A DNA stretch of 64,000 nucleotides from Gammaproteobacteria bacterium (GTDB lineage Bacteria > Pseudomonadota > Gammaproteobacteria > Arenicellales > Arenicellaceae), in NCBI GenBank assembly GCA_017854775.1, contig JAFMHC010000003.1, forward strand, positions 1 to 64,000. The letters are read 5' to 3'. Positions 23,140 to 32,595 of the stretch are shown piece by piece. Below the pieces are notes generated by a model. That model was not told where the DNA came from. It saw only the letters and a program-made list of their open reading frames with translations, and searched no databases. Position 1 is the first letter of the stretch; every line of letters starts with the position of its first letter. Both the position numbers and the translations under genes were made by a program.

Positions 23140-25032
23140 TCACCAATATAAGCCATAACCAAGTTGGACTTCAGTAGTGCCATCGTAGTTTATATCGAGT
23201 CGAAAATTACGGCTTGGATTATCGCCAAATCTATTCTCCCATCGAACAACTGATTCAGCGTCGGCGTCGCCATCAATAGCAATGCGCTTTCCAACAATGA
23301 ATTGAGATTTCCAGACATTAATGGGTTTAGCTATAGCACCAATTGTTGCAGACGTGCGAAATGATCCACCCTCATAGCTTGAATGGAAACTTAATTCGCC
23401 CTCGGTATACAAGGTGAGTTTGCTGTTGATCTGCATCGCCTTTATGCCACTACCTGAAAGATGGCCTACCAAACAATTGATACAAGAGTTGTTCGCTCTT
23501 TCTAGCCCGAAACGAAGGCCCCAGCCAAGCCCACCGTCACCTGGTAAGCCTGTTCGTGAGATATTAAGGGTCTTGATATCGACTAGATCAAAACGTGTAA
23601 GGCGCTGTTGAGCGTTAATACTTGTCGCTTCGATATTAAACATATTAAGAGTCGAGTTGGCAACGTGCCCATCATCGAGGTCGAGTAAATCATAGCTTAC
23701 TGGTCGTATTCGTAGGCGTACGCCATCGCCTAACTCAGAGTTATAAACTAAACCCAGCCTCACTAAGCTAGGTCGAGATCCAGTATGCGGCGCCGTTGAG
23801 CTGGCTTTTTGATTGGTCTTCGACGGCGTTTTCTTCAAGCGTAAACGTTTGGCATAAAGCATGGTTCGCTTAGTCGTATATTCTTGGTTTCTATCTTCGT
23901 TGTCTGATTTGGATATAAGAAACGAATAATAATCAGTAAGCGTGTCAGTGATCTTTCGTTGTTGGTCTTGGTCGAATGATTGCGCAATGCTATGTGTGCG
24001 CAAATAATTGTGAACCGCAGCCTGCGCAGGCTTATTTAATGCTGCATAATTTTCATTAAGCCTACTATGCCTCGATGCAGTGCGTGCAATATTCTTAACT
24101 AATGGTATACCGTTATTGGTGGTCTCCATGAGATTAAAAAATGTATTACTCGGAACGGTATAGAGGCGGTTCCTTGGCGAAATCCGTTTGCCTAACGCAT
24201 ATTTTAATAAGTCTTCTAAAAAGTAACCGCAATTGTTGCTGAAAAATTTATAAGTGAATCGTTGACCTAGAAGTTCCCAGCTATAGTAGATGACGCGCTT
24301 CTTTTGAGCTTGAGTTAAGTCTAACTGATAGTCCCAAAGGTCACGTAAGTCTGATTCAGAATACGAGTGATTAAGCCGGTAAAACTTGGTATCGGAAAAT
24401 GCAGCTTCGTATCCTCCAAATATACCGCGAATCATATAAACCACAGGATTTTCATTCGCTGGAACAATGGCACCATTATTTATAGTGGTATCGAGAAGTC
24501 CACCTGTAGCAGCGTTACCCACGTTGAACTTGAGTAACGGGTGCCCATAAAATGACGCCGGATTTTTAAGTTAGCCAGAAGCAAACACTAAGCTAATCGA
24601 GTCTACTTTTTCGCTACTGACCCATTGCTTGAACCTAATGCAGTCTATAGAGTCGACTTCGTCAGGGAAATCGATAAGGTCATTGAGAAACTCATAACGC
24701 GCAATAAACTTACAGCGAGGGTGGGCGTCTGGTGATTCGCCAACCTTAAGTGGCAAAAACATCGCTTCAAGTGTTGCTATTAACTCGCCCTGAGGGTCAG
24801 TAGAGCCGTTGCTTGCGAAGAAAGATTGCTGGGATTTTATTTCACTTGATACACCACCAAACAAGCGTGATGTGTACTGTATTAGATGCCGCCAATCTGC
24901 TGATGCCGAAATTTGCTTAGAGATGGCCGTATTCTTAGCTCTTTGGAGGTCGTTCGCCGCACTTGCGAGTGCCTGACCAGCAACCAGTGTGGATAGCATT
25001 ACCACTACAATAATTTGAGTAATTTTATTCAT
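23140..25032 (-). pseudogene. DUF4105/Lnb-N-terminal-domain-like exported protein interrupted by one in-frame TAA (24571-24573)
   Basis: ORFs 24571..25032 and 23140..24522 share a frame (510 nt between their starts). Joined translation reads ...VDSISLVFASG*LKNPASFYGHPLLKFNVGNAATG..., so the family motif spans the stop. Downstream ...SNNCGYFLEDLL... is also family-typical. Confidence 0.82.
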
Positions 25033-25033
25033 T

Positions 25034-25188
25034 GAGACCTCTGCATAACTCTAGTGCAACAGGAAAATAAGAGGATCTTTTAAAGATTTTTATCAAAATT
25101 GAGTGTAATAGCTATTGCCAGATGTTTTGGTAAGCATGTTGGAAACTATTAGTCGTTTTACCTTGTGCTAGAGTTATGCAGAGGTCTC
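25034..25188. repeat. 21-bp perfect inverted repeat flanking ~113 bp (MITE-like or 5'UTR structure)
   Basis: gagacctctgcataactctag (25034-25054) and ctagagttatgcagaggtctc (25168-25188). Confidence 0.85.
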
Positions 25189-25190
25189 TC

Positions 25191-25298
25191 ATAGTTACTG
25201 TCTTAAATATAGTTACTGTCTTAAATATAGTTATTGTCTTACATATAGTTATTGTCTTAAATATAGTTATTGTCTTACATATAGTTATTGTCTTACAT
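25191..25298. repeat. Six tandem 18-bp units (atagttaYtgtcttaMat)
   Basis: Units at 25191, 25209, 25227, 25245, 25263 and 25281 with only c/t and a/c variation. Confidence 0.92.
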
Positions 25299-25315
25299 AT
25301 CATTTACTGTATTAA

Positions 25316-25344
25316 ATAAAAAAGCCCGACTGTTAAGTCGAGCT
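25316..25344 (-). terminator. Rho-independent terminator downstream of the DUF3015-like gene
   Basis: On the - strand: agctcgac ttaaca gtcgggct tttttt. Confidence 0.7.
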
Positions 25345-25393
25345 CTCATATTGTATACGCTAGCTCAATTCATCTGAGCTAAGCCTAAAAGGC

Positions 25394-25894
25394 TTAAACG
25401 TTACAGGATGTCATCGCACGATCGATCATAGCACCCATTTGCTGTGCTTTATCGGTCTGTGACGAAGCAACAAATGCTTGATTAGCAAACGAAGTCGATA
25501 ACTCATCTTGCACGCTGCTGATAACAGCATTGTGAGCGCCTGTCTCGCACTGCATAATATTCAACAAAGCAGCAACGTGTGAGCCACTGCCTTTAACAAA
25601 CTGCTCTTCTAATACTGGGTAAGTCTCATTGATGAATAATGCAGCTGTTGTGTTAGCGCCCGAGCACGATTCCGGAGAAGACGTTTGTGAACTGAATGCC
25701 GTTGTGCCTAAATCCCAAATAACATTCGAAATAATAGCTGCGGTTTCATTCTTTGTGAATATTGCAGCACCGATACCACATTGAGAGAATGCATTTTCGA
25801 CCGTTGTTGCTTCTTTAGCTGACACTGGAGAAGTCGAAAGAGCTATAGCCGATGAGAATGCAAGAATGCCTGCGCTAAGTTTTTTTGAAATCAT
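25394..25894 (-). CDS. DUF3015-like secreted protein
   Basis: Signal peptide; CGIGAAIFTKNETAAIISNVIWDLGTTAFSSQTSSPESC. Confidence 0.78.
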   Translation of the reverse strand: MISKKLSAGILAFSSAIALSTSPVSAKEATTVENAFSQCGIGAAIFTKNETAAIISNVIWDLGTTAFSSQTSSPESCSGANTTAALFINETYPVLEEQFVKGSGSHVAALLNIMQCETGAHNAVISSVQDELSTSFANQAFVASSQTDKAQQMGAMIDRAMTSCNV

Positions 25895-26168
25895 TTTAAC
25901 CCTATTATTAATTAACTGTTTAAACCCTGTGTCATAAAGAAGACTTATGACATCGGGGTTGCCAAATCATAGATAATAAGCTGAATATAATCGGCGGACT
26001 CACACCAAAATACCTTACTTCCCTTAACCTGAATGAATTGGAGAAATCGCACGATTTTTCTAAGCTAATCGCTTTATTACCGATCATTGTATTGACAATG
26101 TCGATCAAACCCCAAAAAATCGCTGGTATCTGGTATAAAGAATCATCTAAAACATTGAGGGTATCGTA

Positions 26169-26756
26169 ATGGGAACCGGAACTATTCTATTAATACTATT
26201 TATCGGCCTAATTTTTTACGGCGTCAGTATGTACAACCGGCTGGTTGCCGGTCGCAACAATTATAAAAATGCCTTTGCTCAAATTGATGTTCAGTTGACT
26301 CGTCGGCATGACTTAATACCAAACTTAGTCGAGACCGCCAAAGGTTACATGGCGCACGAAAAAGAGACTCTTGAGGCGGTTATCAATGCTCGCAATGCGG
26401 CGGTTAGCGGCCTAAACAACGCTAAAGCCGATCCAACAGACCCTGCTGCTATGAAACAACTGGGGCAGGCTGAACAGGGATTGAGCGGCGCCTTAGGTCG
26501 ACTATTCGCTTTATCAGAAGCGTATCCAGATTTAAAAGCCAACGAAAATATGATGCAGCTTTCTGAAGAGCTAACCACCACTGAAAATAAAGTGTCGTTT
26601 GCGCGTCAGGCCTACAACGATGCGGTAATGATGTACAACAATTTACGCGAGCAATTCCCGAGTAATTTTCTTGCCAACTGGTTTCAGTTTAAGGGAGCCG
26701 AGCTGTTAGAGATTGAAGACGAGGCTATGAAGCAGGTTCCAAAGGTACAGTTCTAG
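26169..26756 (+). CDS. LemA family protein
   Basis: YNRLVAGRNNYKNAFAQIDVQLTRRHDLIPNLVETAKGYMAHEKETLE. Confidence 0.95.
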   Translation: MGTGTILLILFIGLIFYGVSMYNRLVAGRNNYKNAFAQIDVQLTRRHDLIPNLVETAKGYMAHEKETLEAVINARNAAVSGLNNAKADPTDPAAMKQLGQAEQGLSGALGRLFALSEAYPDLKANENMMQLSEELTTTENKVSFARQAYNDAVMMYNNLREQFPSNFLANWFQFKGAELLEIEDEAMKQVPKVQF

Positions 26757-26787
26757 AGGCTAATTTGAGTATCTGGGTTTCCATTAT

Positions 26788-28749
26788 ATGAACTTTTTTG
26801 AACACCAAGAGAAAGCGCGTAAACAGTCTCGATGGCTAATCTTTGCCTTCTTTGGCGTTGCGCTTCTAATCGTGTTGGCGGTGGACTTAGTTGTAATGTT
26901 TGTGTTTTCTACACAAATGCCATCTTCGATTAACGGTGGTCAATTAGGTTTTGCTGCAACACTAGACCCAGAAATGTGGCTAGCTAACGGTGGTTTATTG
27001 CTCACCAGTAGCGTTGCCACAGGTGGTGCTATCGGGCTAGCAAGCCTAGGTAAGATTGCCAGTTTGCGAAGTGGTGGCGGTAAGGTAGCGCGAGATATGG
27101 GCGGCACCATAGTCACCCCCGATACGCGAGATCCTTTGCGTCGTCGTCTGTACAACGTTGTTGAAGAAATCGCATTGGCTTCTGGTACCCCGGTGCCTGA
27201 TGTCTATGTGATGGAAAACGAACCAGGTATCAATGCCTTTGCCGCGGGCTATACACCTAGCGATGCCGCGGTAGCAGTAACTCAAGGAACGCTCGAGAAA
27301 TTGAGCCGCGCTGAGCTTCAAGGTGTTATTGCGCATGAGTTTAGTCATATTTTAAATGGCGATATGCGCATTAATATCCGCATGATGGGCGTGATATTCG
27401 GTATTACCGTGATAGCAATTCTAGGTCGTAAGTTTCTTCACGCCAGTCGTTATCGGGTTAGCTCTTCTCGTGATTATAACGGCTCCGCAATTGTCGCCAT
27501 CGGCATTGTATTAATGATAGTGGGTTATATTGGTCTCTTCTTTGCGCGTTGGATGAAGTCTGCTCTGTCACGTCAACGAGAGTATTTAGCGGATGCTTCT
27601 GCGGTCCAGTTTACTCGTGACCCAGACGGGATCTCTGGTGCACTTAAAAAGATCGCAGCGTACAGCCATTCGTCATATCTGACATCAGATTCAGAAGAAG
27701 TAAGCCATATGCTATTTAGTAGCGGTTTTCGTTCTCGAATGTTTTCGACTCACCCGCCACTTGAACAGCGTATTGCTAGAATCGAGAAAGGCTTTGACGC
27801 AGCCGATATAGAAGTACTCGCTAAGAAACTAACGAAGCAAGAAAAAGTCGAGCATCTACAAGCGGTAAAGGCGGCGCAAGAGCAGCAAAATAAGAAGCAC
27901 TCAAAAAACAAAGGAGGCTTTTTTGATATCGACGGAATGTTTGGTGATATCGGTAACCCGAGTAACGAAAGAATTGCCGCGGCGGCCATGCTCACAGCCT
28001 CTCTCGCGTCGGGATTATCGAGTTCAGCACACAGTCTGGAGTGGGCGCCCGAAGTTCTATTTTATTGCCTGCTAGACAAAGATGATGAAATACGTTCTAA
28101 GCAATTATTGATTGTAGTAGAGCAAATGGGCGATATCAGCGAGCGTAAAATTCAACACTTGGTTCAAACGCACGGCTTGGTGAAGGTTGAACAACGCTTA
28201 GCAATCCTTGAAATGAGCTTTCCTACACTCAAACGTCGTCCGATTTCGGATATCGAGCGTATTCAACTAACGATTGAGTTATTAGCCAACGCTGATAGTA
28301 AAATTGATTCGTTTGAGTTCCTGCTCACCCGCTTAATCAAACAATATTTAAACGAAGCCGATTTGCCTAATAGAACGCGATTGCATGGGCGTAAAAACAT
28401 TAAAGACTGCATGAAAGAGTTATCAGTCGTGATGAGTATTTTGGCTGCTCATGGACAACACCGTTCAAGTGCTCAAGGTTTGCAGCGAGCTCAAAAAGCG
28501 TTTAAAGAAGGTATGAGCATCGCCGGCGTTAACCACATGAATCTGAGTTTCAGTGATCAATGGCAACAGGATTTAGATCTCGCGATATCAGTACTCGACA
28601 AACTCAAGCCTAAAGATAAATCTACCGTTGTCGCGGCGCTAGTGAGAACCGTTCTTGACGACAAACAAGTTCTCACAGCTGAGCATGAAATGTTGCGTGT
28701 GATATGTGCCCTGATTCACGTGCCGATACCACTACTCGGTGAAAGCTAA
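26788..28749 (+). CDS. M48 family metallopeptidase with long C-terminal helical domain
   Basis: HEFSHILNGDMRIN zinc motif, N-terminal TMs, ~300 aa C-terminal extension. Confidence 0.93.
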   Translation: MNFFEHQEKARKQSRWLIFAFFGVALLIVLAVDLVVMFVFSTQMPSSINGGQLGFAATLDPEMWLANGGLLLTSSVATGGAIGLASLGKIASLRSGGGKVARDMGGTIVTPDTRDPLRRRLYNVVEEIALASGTPVPDVYVMENEPGINAFAAGYTPSDAAVAVTQGTLEKLSRAELQGVIAHEFSHILNGDMRINIRMMGVIFGITVIAILGRKFLHASRYRVSSSRDYNGSAIVAIGIVLMIVGYIGLFFARWMKSALSRQREYLADASAVQFTRDPDGISGALKKIAAYSHSSYLTSDSEEVSHMLFSSGFRSRMFSTHPPLEQRIARIEKGFDAADIEVLAKKLTKQEKVEHLQAVKAAQEQQNKKHSKNKGGFFDIDGMFGDIGNPSNERIAAAAMLTASLASGLSSSAHSLEWAPEVLFYCLLDKDDEIRSKQLLIVVEQMGDISERKIQHLVQTHGLVKVEQRLAILEMSFPTLKRRPISDIERIQLTIELLANADSKIDSFEFLLTRLIKQYLNEADLPNRTRLHGRKNIKDCMKELSVVMSILAAHGQHRSSAQGLQRAQKAFKEGMSIAGVNHMNLSFSDQWQQDLDLAISVLDKLKPKDKSTVVAALVRTVLDDKQVLTAEHEMLRVICALIHVPIPLLGES

Positions 28750-28835
28750 ACAATCCTTAACCTCCGTAACTGGATAATAGTCTTACATTAGCGATATTAT
28801 TAGCGTGAAATTGAATGTAGCTTACGGATTTAGGA

Positions 28836-29882
28836 ATGGAACAAGGTGTACGGTTAAAGGTGTCTCAAAAAGGGACAGCGGCGAAGGAAGAACCGGCGCT
28901 TGAAACGAATCAGCCTGCTGAATCGATTACGGTTATTGTGATACCAACCTATGAAGATGCGGCGGCCCAGCAGCTGATAAAAAACTTGTCTACTGAGTAC
29001 GGAACTAGTTTTTATTTGGTTGTTGTAGACGACGGTTCTATCGAAAATCAGGTACAGTCGAGTTGGCTTGACGATGTAGGCGTTAGTGGTTGCATCCTAC
29101 GACTGAGGAAAAATGTAGGGCATCAGGCGGCTATCACCGTTGGTATTAATTATGCTTTAGAAAATTTGTCATGGCAACGTCTCATCATAATGGATTCAGA
29201 TGGTGAAGACACACCCAGATCAAGTCGTCAGTTACTAGAAGTGTTGGACCGCAAGCAAATCGATATTGCCGTCGCAAGCCGTCGTTCTCGAGTTGAGACA
29301 ATAAAATTCAAGGTATTCTATAAGTTCTATAAACTGATATTTTTTCTTTTAGTGGGCAGAACTATCAGTTTTGGCAATTTTATGGCGATGAATCGTGACG
29401 CCGCAAGAAGGTTAGCTGCGAGTCCGGATACTTGGCATCATGTCGCGGCTTCTGTATTGAATGCCAAACTACGGGTAACGCATTGTGCAATTGATAGGGG
29501 TTCTCGCTATACCGGAGCGAGCAAAATGAATTTTGTTTCGCTTGTATTGCATGGCTTTAGAGGAATAATGGTGTTTTTCGACCGCGTGCTCGTGCGTATT
29601 TCAATTGTCTGTATTCTGTGTGCGGTAGTTGCGGTTGTGGCAATGATTGCGATTGCGAGTTTGAAGGTAATGGGCCTTGCAAGCCCCGGTTGGTTCTCTA
29701 CATTGTCAGGAATTCTAGTGCTGATTTTATTTCAAGTACTAATCCTCGGCCTGCTTTCAATGTTTATCGCGGGCTCTAAGCGCGTCGCTTTAGTCAGCGA
29801 GCTTGATTACAGCAATTTGATTCACCGAGTAATTTCCGTTAGCGGTAAGTCCACAGCGAGTGCGCTAAAAAAGTATAAATAG
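28836..29882 (+). CDS. GT2 glycosyltransferase with C-terminal TMs (GtrB/DPM1-like)
   Basis: VIVIPTYEDAAAQQLI, VVVDDGS, IIMDSDGEDTP, two C-terminal TM segments. Confidence 0.88.
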   Translation: MEQGVRLKVSQKGTAAKEEPALETNQPAESITVIVIPTYEDAAAQQLIKNLSTEYGTSFYLVVVDDGSIENQVQSSWLDDVGVSGCILRLRKNVGHQAAITVGINYALENLSWQRLIIMDSDGEDTPRSSRQLLEVLDRKQIDIAVASRRSRVETIKFKVFYKFYKLIFFLLVGRTISFGNFMAMNRDAARRLAASPDTWHHVAASVLNAKLRVTHCAIDRGSRYTGASKMNFVSLVLHGFRGIMVFFDRVLVRISIVCILCAVVAVVAMIAIASLKVMGLASPGWFSTLSGILVLILFQVLILGLLSMFIAGSKRVALVSELDYSNLIHRVISVSGKSTASALKKYK

Positions 29883-30231
29883 GCACTGTTATAACTACCA
29901 TTGCAATACCAATCATATAGTGGAGGTTAAGGCTATCGGCAAATAACGATATTAGTATCGTAAGAGTTAAACCAACTAACGATACAATGATAAATCTAAG
30001 CGCATTTCTCGATGAAATTTGATTTGAAAAACTCCATAGAGTATTTACTCCATATGAGAATGATGTTGCGATAATGAATGCAGTTCCATTAGCAATTGGC
30101 GTGCTTTTATCAAATCCTGAAATTAACGTTGTAGCCACTAAGATATGGATTAAGGTAGAACAAACTCCAGTCATGCCAAACTTCAATAAGGTAGCGAGTG
30201 ATTTTTTACTCGGAGTTTGCGGGTTGTTCAT
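29839..30231 (-). CDS. GtrA-like flippase family protein
   Basis: FGMTGVCSTLIHILVATTLI; NTLWSFSNQ; C-terminal FLAHSLWTYR. Confidence 0.87.
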   Translation of the reverse strand: MNNPQTPSKKSLATLLKFGMTGVCSTLIHILVATTLISGFDKSTPIANGTAFIIATSFSYGVNTLWSFSNQISSRNALRFIIVSLVGLTLTILISLFADSLNLHYMIGIAMVVITVPIYTFLAHSLWTYR

Positions 30232-30342
30232 TGTGACAGCGTCGTTGAAGAGTTACATAAGCTAAGAGTAACGCGGTCAGCGACCTAAACGAAATAGTAA
30301 ATGATTAAAATAAGCTTCACAGGGCATTAGGGCTAGATAACG

Positions 30343-31962
30343 ATGACAACAATACTAAATAGCCATCGAGCTGCCTGGTTGGCGTTTTGTATTTTAGCGG
30401 TTTGCTATTTCACAACTGTCTCTGGCTATTCGCTAAACGTACCCTACTCTGATGACTTTCATCAACAAATTTATACCGCGATACAACTAGAGCAAGGCGC
30501 TGATGTAACAGCCTCGCTATTCCGGCAGCACAATGTTCATCGTCTTTTTACTACACATATTGGCACCTCCATAGAGTACGCTATTAGCGGTAAAGTAAAC
30601 CTTGATAATCAACTGTTAGTAGCTTTAGTGCTGCTAATATCACTAGTTTTGGTTGTTGCATCGTTTAGTCATCGTAAGCATCGCCCAATTGTCTTGTTAG
30701 TAGCGTCGCTTTTGCTTTTAAGCCCAGAGCATTCAGCAACGTGGGTCGGTGGTACTACCCAATACTACGCCTTGATTCTGTTTAGCCTATTATCACTCAA
30801 ATGGCTAAACCACATTGAAAAGCCGTGGTACCTATTTGCTTCAATCGTTGCATTATTTTTAGCAATCTATTCAATGATAGGCGGCGTTCTCGTACCGGTC
30901 GTTGGCCTAGGCTATTTGCTCATGAGTCGAAAGATAATAAAGCATAGTAGTCTTATCTGGGTGGCCTCATCGTTAGCCTTTCTAATAGGTTATTTCAGCA
31001 CTTACGAATCGCATCAAAATCAGCCGTCAATATGGTTTTTTCTACAACAGCCGGGGTTTACCTTTGAGTTTACTTTTCGTATGTTGAGCAATTTTCTCAG
31101 TGATTTAATCGAGCCTAACTTACTTTGGTATCTTGGCATATTGGTGTTTGCTGGTTTTTTTGTCATCATAATTCGAAACCGCTCAATTCCTAGTTTGATG
31201 GCTTCGCCCGAGGGGATTGCGTTTCTATACGTGTTACTTATGATCGGCTCTGTAGTGGCCGGCCGTGTCGGCTTTCAAGAGCAAGTTGGCGCCTACGCTG
31301 ACCGATATTTTGTTTATACGAAAACGTTATGGTTGTTAGGCTTAATTATCTTGCTTAATCGACAATTGGTGAGCAAAAATGCACTCGCGTTTATTGTCGG
31401 TGTCAGCACCCTGTTTATGCTTGCAACTTATCATAGTGAAAGCAGAAACCTAGCGGCGCATCAACAGGCTCAAAGTAACGCCATGGTCGACTTTTTAGTG
31501 CGAGGTAATCCCTTGGGTTTCGAGTTTGCTAATCAGCCAGCCAAGGCTGGCGGCTTAGTTAAAAAGGCAATGGCGTTAGGTGTTTATACCCCTGGTTTGT
31601 TAGCGACGCCCTCCAGAGAGCTAAAGTATTTAAAATACGCAGATTTCACCGATGGGCTAGAGGCCACGGTAGTGAGAGATAATAGACTCGGCAGCTTTCG
31701 GTATTTTACTTTTGCGGTGCATAACTCTGCTCAGGTTCATGAGGTTGTGCTCGTACCTCAAATAGTTGACGGTCCGGCATTTTTGCTTAAAGCGGCGGCT
31801 GAAGTTGAGTCGTCTCGCTTACAACTGGCAGACTTGCAAGCGTCTGAAGGTGGGGGGCGAATCTATCAAGTCGTTATAGATACGTCGATGCTCGACAGCT
31901 CGTTAAGCTATGATGTATTTCTAATAAGTCTAGGTATGATAACGACAATTGGCGAAATATAA
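30343..31962 (+). CDS. polytopic membrane protein, GT-C-like glycosyltransferase candidate
   Basis: About 10 hydrophobic segments; VPYSDDFHQQIY in the first periplasmic loop; next to GtrA and GtrB homologues. Confidence 0.6.
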   Translation: MTTILNSHRAAWLAFCILAVCYFTTVSGYSLNVPYSDDFHQQIYTAIQLEQGADVTASLFRQHNVHRLFTTHIGTSIEYAISGKVNLDNQLLVALVLLISLVLVVASFSHRKHRPIVLLVASLLLLSPEHSATWVGGTTQYYALILFSLLSLKWLNHIEKPWYLFASIVALFLAIYSMIGGVLVPVVGLGYLLMSRKIIKHSSLIWVASSLAFLIGYFSTYESHQNQPSIWFFLQQPGFTFEFTFRMLSNFLSDLIEPNLLWYLGILVFAGFFVIIIRNRSIPSLMASPEGIAFLYVLLMIGSVVAGRVGFQEQVGAYADRYFVYTKTLWLLGLIILLNRQLVSKNALAFIVGVSTLFMLATYHSESRNLAAHQQAQSNAMVDFLVRGNPLGFEFANQPAKAGGLVKKAMALGVYTPGLLATPSRELKYLKYADFTDGLEATVVRDNRLGSFRYFTFAVHNSAQVHEVVLVPQIVDGPAFLLKAAAEVESSRLQLADLQASEGGGRIYQVVIDTSMLDSSLSYDVFLISLGMITTIGEI

Positions 31963-32006
31963 ATCGCTTACTTGTTGAACAGCCGTAGGTCCAAAATTTT
32001 TTATTC

Positions 32007-32534
32007 ATGGAAAAAACTTATATTGATCTCGCTTGTCAGTCTAATTGGTGGCCAGACAACGCTCTTTCGATTGCAAAACTAAACCCAAAGATAGCATCAC
32101 TGGCAAGCGATAAAGGCTCGCTAACCTCGGCATTGGTTGGTTTGAGTGATAATAATTTTGCCGTGAAAGTGTTACAGCAGGTTACTAAACTGCCATTCTT
32201 CCACGAGCAGCTAGAGTTAGGTCAGCCACTTTCTCGTGCCGCTGTGATACGCGAAGTCGAACTACAGCTTTATGCTGAAACGGTCGTTTTCGCGCGAAGC
32301 ATCATTCCTTTGCCATTGGTCGCTAAGGGCCGCAGTGGCTTAGCTAACTTGGGCCGCACACCGCTTGGGCATTTGCTTTTTAAGGATGGCCAAATTAAAG
32401 TGTCAAGGCGCCAATTTAGTCAAACTTCATACCTAGGTAATCAAGTGGCTGCACGCCGCACCCCGTATGATTACGAAGGTTCACAAATACTAGTGAGTGA
32501 ATTTTTCTTACCGACTATTTTTAAATACTTATGA
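32007..32534 (+). CDS. ubiC: chorismate lyase UbiC-like
   Basis: SDKGSLTSAL, REVELQLYAETVVFARSIIP, NLGRTPLGHLLF. Confidence 0.85.
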   Translation: MEKTYIDLACQSNWWPDNALSIAKLNPKIASLASDKGSLTSALVGLSDNNFAVKVLQQVTKLPFFHEQLELGQPLSRAAVIREVELQLYAETVVFARSIIPLPLVAKGRSGLANLGRTPLGHLLFKDGQIKVSRRQFSQTSYLGNQVAARRTPYDYEGSQILVSEFFLPTIFKYL

Positions 32535-32595
32535 GCAGTGACGCGCGCAATCTTGATTTGATCGCGGGAAATCGTTGCAACTAATTGAGGGCAAT

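Noticed and set aside
25112-25303. Minus-strand ORF with hexapeptide TIxKTI repeats
   Set aside because: It is the translation of the 18-bp tandem array (period divisible by 3); no start signal or known homologue.
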